Source of the DNA: Streptomyces carpinensis
Lineage (GTDB): Bacteria > Actinomycetota > Actinomycetes > Streptomycetales > Streptomycetaceae
Length of the DNA stretch: 32,931 nt
Direction: 5' to 3'
Assembly (NCBI RefSeq): GCF_002154505.1
Contig: NZ_MUBM01000104.1
Span: forward strand, 1 to 32,931
Part shown: in pieces, positions 7,351 through 16,191 of the stretch
Numbering within the stretch: the stretch's first letter is position 1
How the letters are laid out: each line of letters opens with the position of its first letter
Notes under the pieces: model-generated
What the model was told of the DNA's origin: nothing
Database searches by the model: none
Seen by the model: the letters and a program-made list of their open reading frames with translations, nothing else
Program-made: the position numbers and the translations under genes

Positions 7351-8652
7351 ATGTCCAAAATGTTCCATCTCGGGTTTTTCAGTTCGTTCTCGCCGCCGGC
7401 CTGGCATGCGGCGACGGACCGGGCGCACGGCGAAGACTGGTGGTCCGGCGACTACCACGCCCGCCTGGCCCGGCGCGTCGAGGAGGCGTGTTTCGACTTC
7501 CTGTTCTTCGAGGACACCAGCGGTGTGTCGAGGACGTTCGGCGGGTTGATGGACACCGACCTGAAGAACAGCCTCAGCGCACCCAAGAACGACCCGGTGG
7601 CGCTGATCTCCTACCTGTCGGCCGTCACCACCCGTCTCGGTCTGATCTCGACCGCATCCACCACGCTCTACCCGCCCTATCTGCTGGCCCGCCTGTACTC
7701 CACCATTGACGGACTGAGCCGCGGCAGAGCCGGGTGGAACATCGTCACCTCCAGCGAGGAGGAGTCCGCGCACAACTACGGCTACGCGGCCCTGCCACCG
7801 TCAGGCGAGCGCTACGACCGGGCCGAGGAGTTCGTCGAGGTCGCCCGGCAGCTGTGGACGTCGTGGGAGGAGGGCGCCGTGGTCCGCGACTACGACCGCG
7901 GAATCTACGCCGATCCCGCCAAGGTCCACGAGATCAACCACGTGGGCAAGCACTTCAGAGTGCGCGGCCCGCTCAACAGCCATCCCTCGCCCCAGCGCAT
8001 CCCGGTACTGGCGCAGGCCGGCGGCTCCCCGCGTGGGCGGGACTTCGCCGCTCAGAACGCCGAGCTCATCATGGCCACCACCATCGGCGGCATCGAGGCC
8101 ATGCGGGCCTTCCGGGAGGACATCCACGGCAGGATGAAGGCGTTCGGGCGCAGCCCCGACGAGTGCAGGATCATGTACGCCACCCACGTCCATGTCACCG
8201 ACGGCACCCGCGACCTGCGCTCGACCGTCACCGACAGCCAGTTGGTGTCGATGCTCGGCAAGCACGCCGCCCACATCGGCGTGGACCTCTTCCAGTACGA
8301 CCTGGACGCGCCGCTGCCACAGGACGTCGTGGCCAACGGCACCACGAGCATGCTCGACTCGATCAAGGAGAAGGGCAAGCAGGGCATCACCCTGCGCGAG
8401 GCCATCCTCGACGTCTGCCTCGGCGACGACGAGCTCGGTTTGGTCGGCACCGCCGACCACATCGCACACAACCTCGCCGGCGCCATGGACGCCGTGGGCG
8501 GCGACGGCTTCATCATCATGGCCACTCAGAACGCCAACGAAGAGCACGTCTCCGGCATCATCGACGAGGTCGTCCCCCGTCTGCAGCGCATGGGCGTGGT
8601 CAGGACCGACTACTCCGGCACCACCCTGCGCGAGAACCTCTTCGCCTTCTGA
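7351..8652 (+). CDS. LLM-class flavin-dependent monooxygenase (NtaA/SnaA/DszA type)
   Basis: 433 residues, typical of the NtaA/SnaA/SoxA(DszA) branch of bacterial-luciferase-like monooxygenases, which use reduced FMN from a separate reductase and O2. Family wording is visible: GDYHARLARRVEEACFDFLFFED near residue 30-50, the RAGWNIVTS segment after the (beta/alpha) core strand near residue 126, and PQRIPVLAQAGGSPRGRDFAA near residue 213. AGGAGG lies 9 nt before the ATG. Relatives oxidise aminopolycarboxylates, sulfones or heterocycles. The flavin reductases at 11646 and 12270 are likely partners. It is the first gene of the long rightward operon, under the proposed TetR operator. The substrate cannot be named. 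Confidence 0.88.
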   Translation: MSKMFHLGFFSSFSPPAWHAATDRAHGEDWWSGDYHARLARRVEEACFDFLFFEDTSGVSRTFGGLMDTDLKNSLSAPKNDPVALISYLSAVTTRLGLISTASTTLYPPYLLARLYSTIDGLSRGRAGWNIVTSSEEESAHNYGYAALPPSGERYDRAEEFVEVARQLWTSWEEGAVVRDYDRGIYADPAKVHEINHVGKHFRVRGPLNSHPSPQRIPVLAQAGGSPRGRDFAAQNAELIMATTIGGIEAMRAFREDIHGRMKAFGRSPDECRIMYATHVHVTDGTRDLRSTVTDSQLVSMLGKHAAHIGVDLFQYDLDAPLPQDVVANGTTSMLDSIKEKGKQGITLREAILDVCLGDDELGLVGTADHIAHNLAGAMDAVGGDGFIIMATQNANEEHVSGIIDEVVPRLQRMGVVRTDYSGTTLRENLFAF

Positions 8653-8672
8653 CACCCACCTCCTCCGGTCTC

Positions 8673-8704
8673 GCCCTCGCTCGGCACAGCCGATCTCCGA
8701 GGGC
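8673..8704 (+). terminator. Intercistronic hairpin after the LLM gene
   Basis: A 7-bp outer stem GCCCTCG/CGAGGGC encloses a 5-bp inner stem TCGGC/GCCGA with an ACA loop, 20 bp after the stop. No U-tract follows, so it may act as an attenuator or mRNA 3'-end stabiliser rather than a full terminator. Confidence 0.5.
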
Positions 8705-8815
8705 TCCGGTTTCCGGCCCCACGCGTCCCCCTTCGACGTGCCCTCCCCCTCACGAGCCCGCTCGTCCCGCACGTTGCCCTGCCGCACCCGCCCTCATCCC
8801 TGCGGAAGGTCCACG

Positions 8816-10237
8816 ATGGCCCAGTCCGACATCAGCTCCTCTCCCCTGTCCGCAGAACCACCCGCACCCGCGCAGTCGCAGCTGCGCGCCGGCGTCATCT
8901 CGCCCCGCAAGGCGCTGTTTTTCGCCCTGTCCGGGCTCGCCCTCCCCAGCGTCGTAAGCGGTGAGGGCGGCAAGATGTCCCTCCTCGCCGGCTGGAGCTC
9001 CTGGCTCGCCATGGCCGTCGGCTCACTGATGGCCCTCCTGATCGCGGTCATCGTCGTCCGCTTCGCCCGCCGCCACCTCGCGACCGGCTCCTTGATGTCC
9101 TACGTCAATCTGGAGCTGGGCCCCCGCGCAGGCGCCCTCACCGGTGCCGCCCTGCTCGTCGGGTACGTCGCCGCCATGGTCTTGACCGTCGCGGTCTCGC
9201 TCGTCTTCCTCTTCAGCTTCCTGCGCGACATCGGCGTGCACGCCGACGGCGGCTCACTGCAGGCGGTGATCGGCACGGCCCTGCTTGCCGCAGCGGTCGT
9301 ACTGACCTGGCGCGGCATCTCGCTCTCGGTCAACGCCGCCGTCGTCCTGGGCTGGGCGAGCCTGCCCTTCGTCCTCGTCATCATGGCCTGCGCGATCGCC
9401 CGGCACGGCATCGACCTCGGTCCCCAGCTGGCGCTGAACGGCTTCTCCGCCGGCTCCTTCGCGCAGACCGTGATCCTCGCCTTCGGTATCTACGGCGGCT
9501 TCGAGGGCTTCACCGCCCTCGCCATGGAGACCGCCGATCCGCGGCGTACCATCCCCCGGCTGCTGGTGACGGTCGTCGTCGTCCTCGGCGTCGTCTCCGT
9601 CAGCGGTGTGGCCCTCACGATCCCGATCATGATGACGCACTCGGACGACCTCCTGGCGGGCAGCTCCCCGCTCTCCGTCCTGGCCACCGTCGGCCATGTG
9701 TCGGCTCTCGGTTCGATCATGGACGCGCTGATGTTCGTGACCCTGCTCGCCGTGTTGCTGGTCTACCTCAACGAGGCGGGCCGCGTCGTGGCCACCGCCG
9801 CCAAGGACGGGCTGCTCCCCCGCGGCCTGGCCCACGTCGACGGAAAGCACCAGGTCCCGGCGCAGGCCATGCTCTTCCTCGGACTGCTCACGGCCGGCAT
9901 CCTCACCGCCTTCCTGCTGGTCGGCCACCGTCCTATCTTCACGATCTTCATCTCCGCCGCCGTGCTGGTCTCCTACTCCTGGTTCACGGCGTACATCCTC
10001 ATCGCGATCGCGGGTGTCACCGACGCAGTACGCCGCCGGGACGTCGTCTTCGGCATCGTCTCGCTGCTCAGCGCCACCGCGACGACGGGTGTGGCGGTCT
10101 TCTCCCTGGCCGACCAGGGCTCCGGCGCCACGATGACCGAACTGCCGTGGATCACCCTGGCGTCGATCGCGGTCCTCTGGGTCGCCGCCCTCGTCATCCG
10201 GCAGCGACGACAGACCCCGGCGACCGAACATCTCTGA
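8816..10237 (+). CDS. APC-family amino acid/amine permease
   Basis: 473 residues from the ATG at 8816, which has GGAAGG 6 nt upstream; the open frame extends far upstream but that part overlaps the LLM gene. After a Pro/Ser-rich cytoplasmic tail of about 35 residues there are roughly 12 hydrophobic helices. The first is preceded by SPRKALFFALSGLALPSVVSGEGGKMSLLAGWSS-like wording (read in pieces) that carries the glycine break typical of APC transporters in TM1. A GGFEGFTALAMETADPRRTIPRLL segment marks TM6 and the following loop; this E-x-x-D-P-R-R motif is characteristic of the family. It probably imports an amine or amino acid. The amine oxidase 90 bp downstream suggests that the imported amine is deaminated. 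Confidence 0.88.
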   Translation: MAQSDISSSPLSAEPPAPAQSQLRAGVISPRKALFFALSGLALPSVVSGEGGKMSLLAGWSSWLAMAVGSLMALLIAVIVVRFARRHLATGSLMSYVNLELGPRAGALTGAALLVGYVAAMVLTVAVSLVFLFSFLRDIGVHADGGSLQAVIGTALLAAAVVLTWRGISLSVNAAVVLGWASLPFVLVIMACAIARHGIDLGPQLALNGFSAGSFAQTVILAFGIYGGFEGFTALAMETADPRRTIPRLLVTVVVVLGVVSVSGVALTIPIMMTHSDDLLAGSSPLSVLATVGHVSALGSIMDALMFVTLLAVLLVYLNEAGRVVATAAKDGLLPRGLAHVDGKHQVPAQAMLFLGLLTAGILTAFLLVGHRPIFTIFISAAVLVSYSWFTAYILIAIAGVTDAVRRRDVVFGIVSLLSATATTGVAVFSLADQGSGATMTELPWITLASIAVLWVAALVIRQRRQTPATEHL

Positions 10238-10263
10238 CCCTTGGGCACCAAGTGCCAACCACT

Positions 10264-10303
10264 CCGCGGGTGCCGCCACGTCAGCACACTCCGGCACCCG
10301 CGG
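10264..10303 (+). terminator. Intercistronic hairpin after the permease gene
   Basis: A perfect 12-bp stem CCGCGGGTGCCG/CGGCACCCGCGG with a 16-nt loop. A smaller GGCAC-CAA-GTGCC hairpin precedes it at 10244-10256. No U-tract follows. The stem ends 23 bp before the amine oxidase start, so it could reduce read-through or protect the permease mRNA. Confidence 0.55.
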
Positions 10304-10326
10304 GGCCCTGACCGAAAGGAAGCACG

Positions 10327-11646
10327 GTGAACGACACTCACACGCCCGACACGGACGTCGTGATCGTCGGCGGAGGCTTCGCCGGCGTGGTCGCAGCGCG
10401 AGACCTGAGCCGCGCGGGCGCCGACGTCATCCTGTTGGAGGCGCGTGACCGGCTCGGCGGACGGACCTGGTACCGGGACAGCCACCTGGGCCGTCCCCTC
10501 GAACTCGGCGGGACCTTCGTGCACTGGCTGCAACCGCACCTGTGGTCGGAGATGGTCGCACACGGTCTGGAACTCGAACCCTCCCCAGGAGTGGACGAGG
10601 TCTATTGGATCGGCGACGGCGAGGTACACCGCTCCTCCGTCGAGGAGTACTCCGAGCTGGTCGTGCCCGGCATGGCCGCACTCGCCGAGGGCGCCCAGAC
10701 CGCCTTCCCCGTACCTCACCAGCTCTTTCCCCTCACGCCCGAGGCCGTGGCAGCCGACCGACTGTCCATCACCGACCGCCTCGAAGCCCTCGGGCTGACA
10801 CCCTCACAGGTGGAGTTGGCCCGCAGCCGGTGGGCCCTGTCCTTCAACGGGTCCCCCGAGGAAGGTTCATGGGCCCAGGCCCTCCGCCTCACCGCACTCT
10901 GCGGTGGCGACTGGCGGATGGTCAGCGAGGCCAACCGCGCCTACACGGTCAAGGGCGGCACCGGCCGCCTGCTGGAAGCGGTGCACCGCGGTTCCACTGC
11001 CACCGTCCGCCTGTCCACCACCGTGACCGCGGTCCACACGAGCGAGCACGGCGTCGAGGTCGTCACCAGCGACGGAGAGCGCGTCACGGCGCTGCACGCC
11101 ATCGTCACTCTGCCTTTGGACGTGCTCAGCTCGATCGACTTCCACCCTTCCCTGTCCCCCGGAAAGCGGGACGCGGCCCAGCGCGGTCAGGTGTCGAACG
11201 GCGTCAAGCTGTGGATGCGCGCCCGGGGTCGTATCAAGCCGTTCATCGCCTTCGCCCCGGACGACCACCCCCTGACCATGGTCGGCACCGAGTACGAGCT
11301 GGACGACGACACGATCCTGCTGGGCTTCGGCCCGCACTCCGCGCAGCTCGACGTCACCGACGTCGACGCGGTCCAGGAGGCCGTGCATCGCTGGCGGCCC
11401 GACATCGAGATCACCGACGTCGACGCGCACGACTGGACGGCGGACCCCCTGTCCGGGGAGACCTGGGCCATGCCCCGCCCCGGTCATCTCTCGACCGAAC
11501 TGGAGGAGCTGCAGCGCCCCGAGGGCCGAGTGCGGCTCGCCGGCAGCGACTACGCCAACGGCTGGGCCGGCTACATCGACGGCGCCCTGGAAAGTGGCCG
11601 CCGGGCCGCCCGGCAAATCCTCGGCGAACTCAAGGAGAATCACTGA
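10327..11646 (+). CDS. Flavin-containing amine oxidase
   Basis: 439 residues from a GTG at 10327 preceded by GAAAGGAAG. The N-terminus carries the FAD-binding Rossmann motif (VVIVGGGFAGVVAARDL) followed by LLEARDRLGGRTW, the standard opening of monoamine oxidase/polyamine oxidase proteins. A GGTGRLLEAV segment near residue 212 and the C-terminal AGSDYANGWAGYIDGALESG, which closes over the flavin, are also typical. The enzyme oxidises a primary or secondary amine with O2 to an imine, giving aldehyde, NH3 and H2O2. Position after an APC permease and before two flavin reductases suggests that it starts catabolism of an imported amine; the aldehyde dehydrogenases at 4866 and 21984 could take the product. 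Its stop overlaps the next start (ATGA). Confidence 0.9.
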   Translation: MNDTHTPDTDVVIVGGGFAGVVAARDLSRAGADVILLEARDRLGGRTWYRDSHLGRPLELGGTFVHWLQPHLWSEMVAHGLELEPSPGVDEVYWIGDGEVHRSSVEEYSELVVPGMAALAEGAQTAFPVPHQLFPLTPEAVAADRLSITDRLEALGLTPSQVELARSRWALSFNGSPEEGSWAQALRLTALCGGDWRMVSEANRAYTVKGGTGRLLEAVHRGSTATVRLSTTVTAVHTSEHGVEVVTSDGERVTALHAIVTLPLDVLSSIDFHPSLSPGKRDAAQRGQVSNGVKLWMRARGRIKPFIAFAPDDHPLTMVGTEYELDDDTILLGFGPHSAQLDVTDVDAVQEAVHRWRPDIEITDVDAHDWTADPLSGETWAMPRPGHLSTELEELQRPEGRVRLAGSDYANGWAGYIDGALESGRRAARQILGELKENH

Positions 11647-12146
11647 TGCTGACCGCACCGAACCCCTGCGACCCCGCCGAACTGCGGGCGGCATACGGCA
11701 CGTTCCCGACCGGAGTGACCGCCGTGTGTTCCCTGCGTGACGGCACGCCCGTGGGCTTCGCCGCCAGCTCCTTCGTACCCGTGTCCCTGGACCCGCCGCT
11801 GGTCTCCGTGTGCGTCCAGCACACCTCCGCCACCTGGCCCCTGCTCGCCGACCGCGAACGCATAGGCCTGTCCGTCCTCGCCGACACCCAAGGCACCGCC
11901 TGCCGTCAGCTCGCCTCCAAGTCGGGCGACCGCTTCGCAGGAGTGTCCGTGACCACGACACAACAGGGCGCCGTCCTGCTGGACGAGGCGGCAGCCTGGC
12001 TGGACTGCTCCATCCACCAGATCGTGCCGGCCGGGGACCACGACCTCGTCCTGCTGAAGGTCGAGGCGATGCGAGTGCATCCCGGCATTCCGCCGCTCGT
12101 CTTCCACGCGAGCCGATTCCACTCCCTCGCCGCTGCCGCCGCCTGA
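11646..12146 (+). CDS. Flavin reductase-domain protein (HpaC-like)
   Basis: 166 residues; the ATG overlaps the amine oxidase stop as ATGA, so translation is coupled. It matches the small flavin-reductase-like family: AAYGTFPTGVTAVC at residues 15-28, GFAASSFVPVSLDPPLVSVCVQ, and the C-terminal HDLVLLKVEAMRVH and PLVFHASRFHSL. Such proteins use NAD(P)H to make free FMNH2 or FADH2 for a partner monooxygenase. The LLM enzyme at 7351 is the natural partner in this operon. Confidence 0.9.
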   Translation: MLTAPNPCDPAELRAAYGTFPTGVTAVCSLRDGTPVGFAASSFVPVSLDPPLVSVCVQHTSATWPLLADRERIGLSVLADTQGTACRQLASKSGDRFAGVSVTTTQQGAVLLDEAAAWLDCSIHQIVPAGDHDLVLLKVEAMRVHPGIPPLVFHASRFHSLAAAAA

Positions 12147-12172
12147 GGACCATTCACCTCACTCACCGAACT

Positions 12173-12212
12173 CCCTGCCCGGGGTCTTTCGAGGTGCTCA
12201 CCCCGGGCAGGG
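12173..12212 (+). terminator. Long GC-rich hairpin between flavin reductase genes
   Basis: A perfect 13-bp stem, CCCTGCCCGGGGT pairing with ACCCCGGGCAGGG, with a 14-nt loop in a 123-bp gap. It is the strongest hairpin seen in the window. No U-tract follows. It could end the first segment of the rightward transcript or stabilise its 3' end. Confidence 0.6.
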
Positions 12213-12269
12213 CCACACTCCCCCGATCGGCACCCCCATCTCTCACCACGCCTCCCGAAGGAGGAACCC

Positions 12270-12782
12270 GTGACCGTCACCGTCGTCGTCGGGAATCCCA
12301 AACCCGCCTCACGCACCCTCGCCGCGGCGACCCTGCTCGCCGAAAAGCTCAGCGGCCGCGCCCCCGGCAGCGGAGCCGACCACACCCTCGACCTGATCGA
12401 GCTCGGTCCGGGCCTGCTCGGCTGGGGCGACGCATCCGTCGCCGCCGCCGTGAAGACGGTCCAGTCCTCCTCCCTCGTCGTCTTCGCCAGCCCGACCTTC
12501 AAGGCCACCTACACGGGGTTGCTCAAGCTCTTCCTCGACCAGTTCGCCGGCGGCACCGGCCTCCAGCACGTGGTCGCCGTCCCGCTCATGCTCGGAGCCG
12601 GCCCCGCCCACGCGCTCGCCCCCGAGCTCACCCTCCGGCCGGTCCTCTCCGAACTCGGCGGTACCTGTGCCGTTCCGGGCCTCTACCTACGCGACTCCTC
12701 CTTCTCGGACGACCCCGCCCTCGACGCCTACGCCGAGCGCTGGTCCCCCGTGGTCCGCGCGCTGGTCGACCTCAAGCACTGA
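12270..12782 (+). CDS. NAD(P)H-dependent FMN reductase (SsuE/MsuE type)
   Basis: 170 residues from a GTG at 12270, preceded by GAAGGAGG. The flavodoxin-like opening VTVVVGNPKPASRT contains the phosphate-binding GNPKxxSRT loop, and SLVVFASPTFKATYTGLLKLFLDQF is the standard mid-region of the NADPH-dependent FMN reductase family that serves sulfonate and other two-component monooxygenases. It is unrelated in fold to the reductase at 11646, so this operon carries two different flavin reductases. It lies just upstream of the iron-sulfur reductase and P450 pair, but its likeliest role is supplying FMNH2 to the LLM monooxygenase. Confidence 0.88.
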   Translation: MTVTVVVGNPKPASRTLAAATLLAEKLSGRAPGSGADHTLDLIELGPGLLGWGDASVAAAVKTVQSSSLVVFASPTFKATYTGLLKLFLDQFAGGTGLQHVVAVPLMLGAGPAHALAPELTLRPVLSELGGTCAVPGLYLRDSSFSDDPALDAYAERWSPVVRALVDLKH

Positions 12783-12799
12783 CGGACAGGAGAGGCGTG

Positions 12800-13783
12800 A
12801 TGGTCACGACCAGCACGACGAGCGCGGATCCCGGTCTCCGCACCGGCGCCGTCACGCTGCAGATCCGAGCCAAGGAGCAGGTGGCCGACGGCGTGGTCGC
12901 ACTGACTCTGGCGCACCCCGACGGTGCCCGGCTCCCGGACTGGACCCCGGGCTCCCACATCGACCTGGTGCTGCCGGAGGGGACTACCCGGCAGTACTCG
13001 CTGTGCGGCGATCGGTGGGATGCCTACACCTACCGGATCGCGGTGCTGAGGGAGGCCGCCGGTCGCGGCGGATCGGCATACGTGCACGACCAGTTGCGAT
13101 CCGGCGACTTGGTCGGCGTCGGCGCACCGCGCAACCACTTCCCCCTCGTGCCCTCAGAGAAGTACCTGTTCATCGCAGGCGGAATCGGCATCACCCCGCT
13201 GCTGCCGATGGTCCACCAGGCCGACCTTCTCGGCGCTGACTGGCAGTTGCACTACGGCGGCCGTACTCGCGTCTCGATGGCGTTCCGCGAGGAGCTGACC
13301 ACCGCGTACGGCGACCGTGTGCACCTCGTCCCGCAGGACGAACTGGGCCTGCTCGACCTGGACACGTGGCTGGGCACCCCGCGTCCGGACACCAAGGTCT
13401 ACTGCTGCGGCCCCGGGCCGCTGCTGGCCGCCGTCGAAAAGGCCGCCTCCTCATGGCCGCCGTACGCCCTGCGCACCGAACGGTTCACCGCCGCTGCGGC
13501 GGGGCCGGTTCCCAACACTCCGTTCGAGGTGGAACTCCGCCGCACAGGGCGGACCGTCACCGTCACCCCCGACATGTCGATCCTGGAGGCGGTGCGCCAA
13601 GCCGGGGCCGACGTGCTGTCCTCATGCGAGCAAGGAACCTGCGGCACCTGTCTGACGCCAGTTCTGGAAGGCACCCCGGAGCACCGCGACTCCGTGCTCG
13701 CGGACCACGAACGCTCCGCCGGCGACTGCATGTTGCCGTGCGTGTCCCGCTCGCGCGGTGACCGCCTGGTCCTCGATCTCTGA
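12800..13783 (+). CDS. Phthalate-dioxygenase-reductase-type oxidoreductase (FMN, NADH, 2Fe-2S)
   Basis: 327 residues from the ATG at 12800 (AGGAG 7 nt upstream; a GTG at 12797 is also possible). Domains in order: a flavin-binding barrel with RQYSLCG, an NAD(P)H domain with FIAGGIGITPLLPM and YCCGPGPLL, and a C-terminal plant-type ferredoxin with Cys276-x4-Cys281-x2-Cys284 and a fourth Cys at 314 (LPCVSRS). This is the order in phthalate dioxygenase reductase and vanillate demethylase reductase (VanB). No Rieske oxygenase is present in the window. The next gene, 55 bp on, encodes a P450, so this single protein probably replaces the usual ferredoxin plus ferredoxin reductase pair as the P450's electron donor. 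Confidence 0.9.
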   Translation: MVTTSTTSADPGLRTGAVTLQIRAKEQVADGVVALTLAHPDGARLPDWTPGSHIDLVLPEGTTRQYSLCGDRWDAYTYRIAVLREAAGRGGSAYVHDQLRSGDLVGVGAPRNHFPLVPSEKYLFIAGGIGITPLLPMVHQADLLGADWQLHYGGRTRVSMAFREELTTAYGDRVHLVPQDELGLLDLDTWLGTPRPDTKVYCCGPGPLLAAVEKAASSWPPYALRTERFTAAAAGPVPNTPFEVELRRTGRTVTVTPDMSILEAVRQAGADVLSSCEQGTCGTCLTPVLEGTPEHRDSVLADHERSAGDCMLPCVSRSRGDRLVLDL

Positions 13784-13838
13784 GACCTCGCCGTCCTTCT
13801 GCCCCTTCGTATCCCCTGTTACCAGTCGAGGAGCCGCC

Positions 13839-15053
13839 ATGACCGAGGCCCTGCAGCGCCCTGTCGGGCTACCCGTCAGTGACGCGGACCCTTTCGCCCA
13901 CGACGTCCTGGAGCATCCCGAACCCCTGCACCAGGAGCTTCGCGCGGCCGGCCCCGTGGTGTACCTGACCCGCTACAGCGTCCACGCCATAGCCCGGCAC
14001 AGAGAGGTACACGCCGCACTGACCGATTGGCAGCGCTTCGAGTCGGGGTCCGGTGTCGGACTGGCCAACTTCCGGCACGAGAAGCCGTGGCGCCCGCCGA
14101 GCCTGCTGCTGGAGGCCGACCCGCCCCGGCACGACGCCCCACGCCGCGTACTGCGCGAGCTGCTGGCCCCGCCCGCACTGCGCCGGCTGCGCGAGCAGTG
14201 GTTCGCCGCCGCCGAGTCGCTGGTGGACGACGTGGTCAGTGGAGAAACGGAGTTCGACGCCTTCACGGCGCTGGCTCGCGCTTTCCCCCTGCGGGTCTTC
14301 CCCGATGCCGTGGGCCTCGGCCCCGACGGACGGGAGAACCTGCTCCCCTACGGCAACATGGCCTTCAACGCCTTCGGTCCGGTCAACGACCTGGTGGAGG
14401 CCGACGCACACCGCGCGGGCGAGTTGTCGGCCTGGGTGAACGCCCAGTGCGCCCGCGAGAAGCTGCGCGAGGACGGGATCGGAGCAGGGATCTGGGCGGC
14501 CGCGGACCGAGGCGACCTGACGCACGCGCAGGCACCTCTTGTGGTGCGGTCCCTGCTGACGGCGGGAGTCGACACCACCGTCCACGGCCTGGCAGCCGCT
14601 CTGTTCGCCTTCGCCACTCATCCCGAGCAGTGGCAGCGGCTCCGGGAGCGGCCCGAGTTGGCGCGGGTCGCCTTCGACGAGGCGGTGCGCTGGCAGTCCC
14701 CGGTACAGACGTTCTTCCGTACCGCGACGACCGACGTGCACATCGCCGGTGCTCTCGTCCCTGAGGGCTCGAAGATCCTGATGTTCTTGGGTGCCGCCAA
14801 CCGGGACCCGGCCCGCTGGAACGACCCCGACCGCTTCGACCTCAGCCGCGATCCTTCCGGGCACGTCGGCTTCGGCATGGGCATCCACCAGTGCGTCGGC
14901 CAGCACGTCGCGCGCCTGGAGGCCGAGGCGCTGCTCACCGCGCTGGCCCGCCGCGTCGAGCGGATCGAACCAGCCGGGCTCCCCCAACGGCACCTCAACA
15001 ACACGCTGCGCTCCTGGGCGTCCCTGCCCGTGCGTGTGCGTGCAGCCGCCTGA
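13839..15053 (+). CDS. Cytochrome P450, CYP199-like (aryl acid O-demethylase candidate)
   Basis: 404 residues from an ATG with GAGGAG 5 nt upstream. Hallmarks: the I-helix oxygen motif AGVDTT at residues 242-247, the ExxR helix in [17 protein letters not shown], and the heme-binding loop [11 protein letters not shown] with Cys352 as thiolate ligand. The stretches [30 protein letters not shown] and [14 protein letters not shown] recall CYP199 enzymes, which oxidise para-substituted benzoic acids and remove the methyl of 4-methoxybenzoate as formaldehyde. The adjacent 2Fe-2S flavoprotein is the probable reductase, and the next two genes are a formaldehyde-detoxification pair, which supports O- or N-demethylation. 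Assignment to CYP199 is from memory of sequence features and needs alignment. Confidence 0.88.
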   Translation: MTEALQRPVGLPVSDADPFAHDVLEHPEPLHQELRAAGPVVYLTRYSVHAIARHREVHAALTDWQRFESGSGVGLANFRHEKPWRPPSLLLEADPPRHDAPRRVLRELLAPPALRRLREQWFAAAESLVDDVVSGETEFDAFTALARAFPLRVFPDAVGLGPDGRENLLPYGNMAFNAFGPVNDLVEADAHRAGELSAWVNAQCAREKLREDGIGAGIWAAADRGDLTHAQAPLVVRSLLTAGVDTTVHGLAAALFAFATHPEQWQRLRERPELARVAFDEAVRWQSPVQTFFRTATTDVHIAGALVPEGSKILMFLGAANRDPARWNDPDRFDLSRDPSGHVGFGMGIHQCVGQHVARLEAEALLTALARRVERIEPAGLPQRHLNNTLRSWASLPVRVRAAA

Positions 15054-15105
15054 ACACACCGCCACGACCAACGCCCCCCGGCATCCAATCGAGAGGAACC
15101 ACACC

Positions 15106-16191
15106 ATGCCCCAGCAGGTACGAGGCGTCGTCGCGAGGGTGAAGGGCGCTCCGGTGGGCGTCGAGACCGTCGTCGTGCCCGATCCGGGGCCGGGTGAGGC
15201 GGTGGTGAAGGTGCAAGCCTGCGGAGTCTGTCATACCGACCTGCACTACCGTGAGGGCGGGATCAACGACGAGTTCCCCTTCCTCCTCGGCCATGAGGCC
15301 GCAGGGATCGTCGAATCGGTCGGCGCGGACGTGACGGAGGTCGAGCCCGGCGACTTCGTCGTTCTCAATTGGCGCGCCGTATGCGGGCGTTGCCGTGCCT
15401 GTCGGCGTGGACGCCCTCAGTACTGCTTCGACACGCACAACGCGAAGCAGAAGATGACGCTCCTCGACGGCACCGAGCTCTCGCCAGCCCTCGGCATCGG
15501 CGCCTTCACCGAGAAGACGCTCGTCGCCGCAGGCCAGTGCACCAAGGTCGACTCCGCGGCCTCGCCGGCCGCGGCGGGCCTGCTGGGCTGCGGTGTGATG
15601 GCGGGCATCGGCGCGGCCATCAATACCGGCACAGTGGGGCGCGGCGACACGGTCGCCGTCATCGGCTGCGGCGGCGTCGGCGTCGCCGCCATCGCCGGGG
15701 CACAGCTCGCGGGCGCGGCGAAGATCATCGCCGTCGACATCGACGACCGCAAGCTGGAGACCGCCCGGCGGATCGGCGCCACCCACACCGTCAACTCAAA
15801 GAAGACGAACGCGGTCGAGGCGATCCGCGAACTCACCGGCGCCTTCGGCGCCGACGTCGTCATCGAGGCGGTCGGCCGCCCGGAGACGTACAAGCAAGCC
15901 TTCTATGCCCGCGACCTCGCCGGCACCGTGGTCCTGGTCGGAGTGCCCACTCCGGAGATGAAACTCGAACTCCCGCTCCTCGACGTCTTCGGCCGCGGCG
16001 GCGCACTGAAGTCCTCCTGGTACGGCGACTGCCTGCCCTCCCGCGACTTCCCCATGCTGATCGACCTCTACCTCCAGAACCGCCTCGACCTGGACGCCTT
16101 CGTCACCGAGACCATCGCGCTGGACGATGTGGAGAAGGCCTTCGAACGGATGCACCGCGGCGACGTCCTGCGCTCGGTGGTGGTCCTGTGA
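15106..16191 (+). CDS. mscR: S-(hydroxymethyl)mycothiol dehydrogenase-like Zn alcohol dehydrogenase
   Basis: 361 residues; ATG at 15106 with GAGAGGAA upstream. It is a class III-type medium-chain zinc dehydrogenase: catalytic Zn ligands in ACGVCHTD and LLGHEAAG, the structural four-Cys lobe [15 protein letters not shown], and a nucleotide-binding [15 protein letters not shown]. The opening [18 protein letters not shown] is typical of mycothiol-dependent formaldehyde dehydrogenase (MscR/AdhE2), which oxidises the formaldehyde-mycothiol adduct to S-formylmycothiol with NAD+. Location directly behind the P450 suggests it disposes of formaldehyde released by demethylation. Its stop overlaps the MBL gene's start (GTGA). 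Confidence 0.87.
   Translation: MPQQVRGVVARVKGAPVGVETVVVPDPGPGEAVVKVQACGVCHTDLHYREGGINDEFPFLLGHEAAGIVESVGADVTEVEPGDFVVLNWRAVCGRCRACRRGRPQYCFDTHNAKQKMTLLDGTELSPALGIGAFTEKTLVAAGQCTKVDSAASPAAAGLLGCGVMAGIGAAINTGTVGRGDTVAVIGCGGVGVAAIAGAQLAGAAKIIAVDIDDRKLETARRIGATHTVNSKKTNAVEAIRELTGAFGADVVIEAVGRPETYKQAFYARDLAGTVVLVGVPTPEMKLELPLLDVFGRGGALKSSWYGDCLPSRDFPMLIDLYLQNRLDLDAFVTETIALDDVEKAFERMHRGDVLRSVVVL

Noticed and set aside
8192..8815. N-terminal extension of the permease frame to 8192
   Set aside because: The extension is the +1 frame of the LLM monooxygenase (Ser/Thr/Ala-rich, low complexity). The ATG at 8816 has a ribosome-binding site and begins a family-like protein.
12800..13783. Vanillate demethylase reductase (vanB) with vanA
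   Set aside because: No Rieske oxygenase (CxH...CxxH) is encoded anywhere in the window; the partner next to it is a P450.
13839..15053. Secondary-metabolite (antibiotic tailoring) P450 in a biosynthetic cluster
   Set aside because: No polyketide synthase, peptide synthetase or terpene synthase genes occur in the window; the neighbours are degradative and the P450 resembles aryl-acid-oxidising CYP199 proteins.
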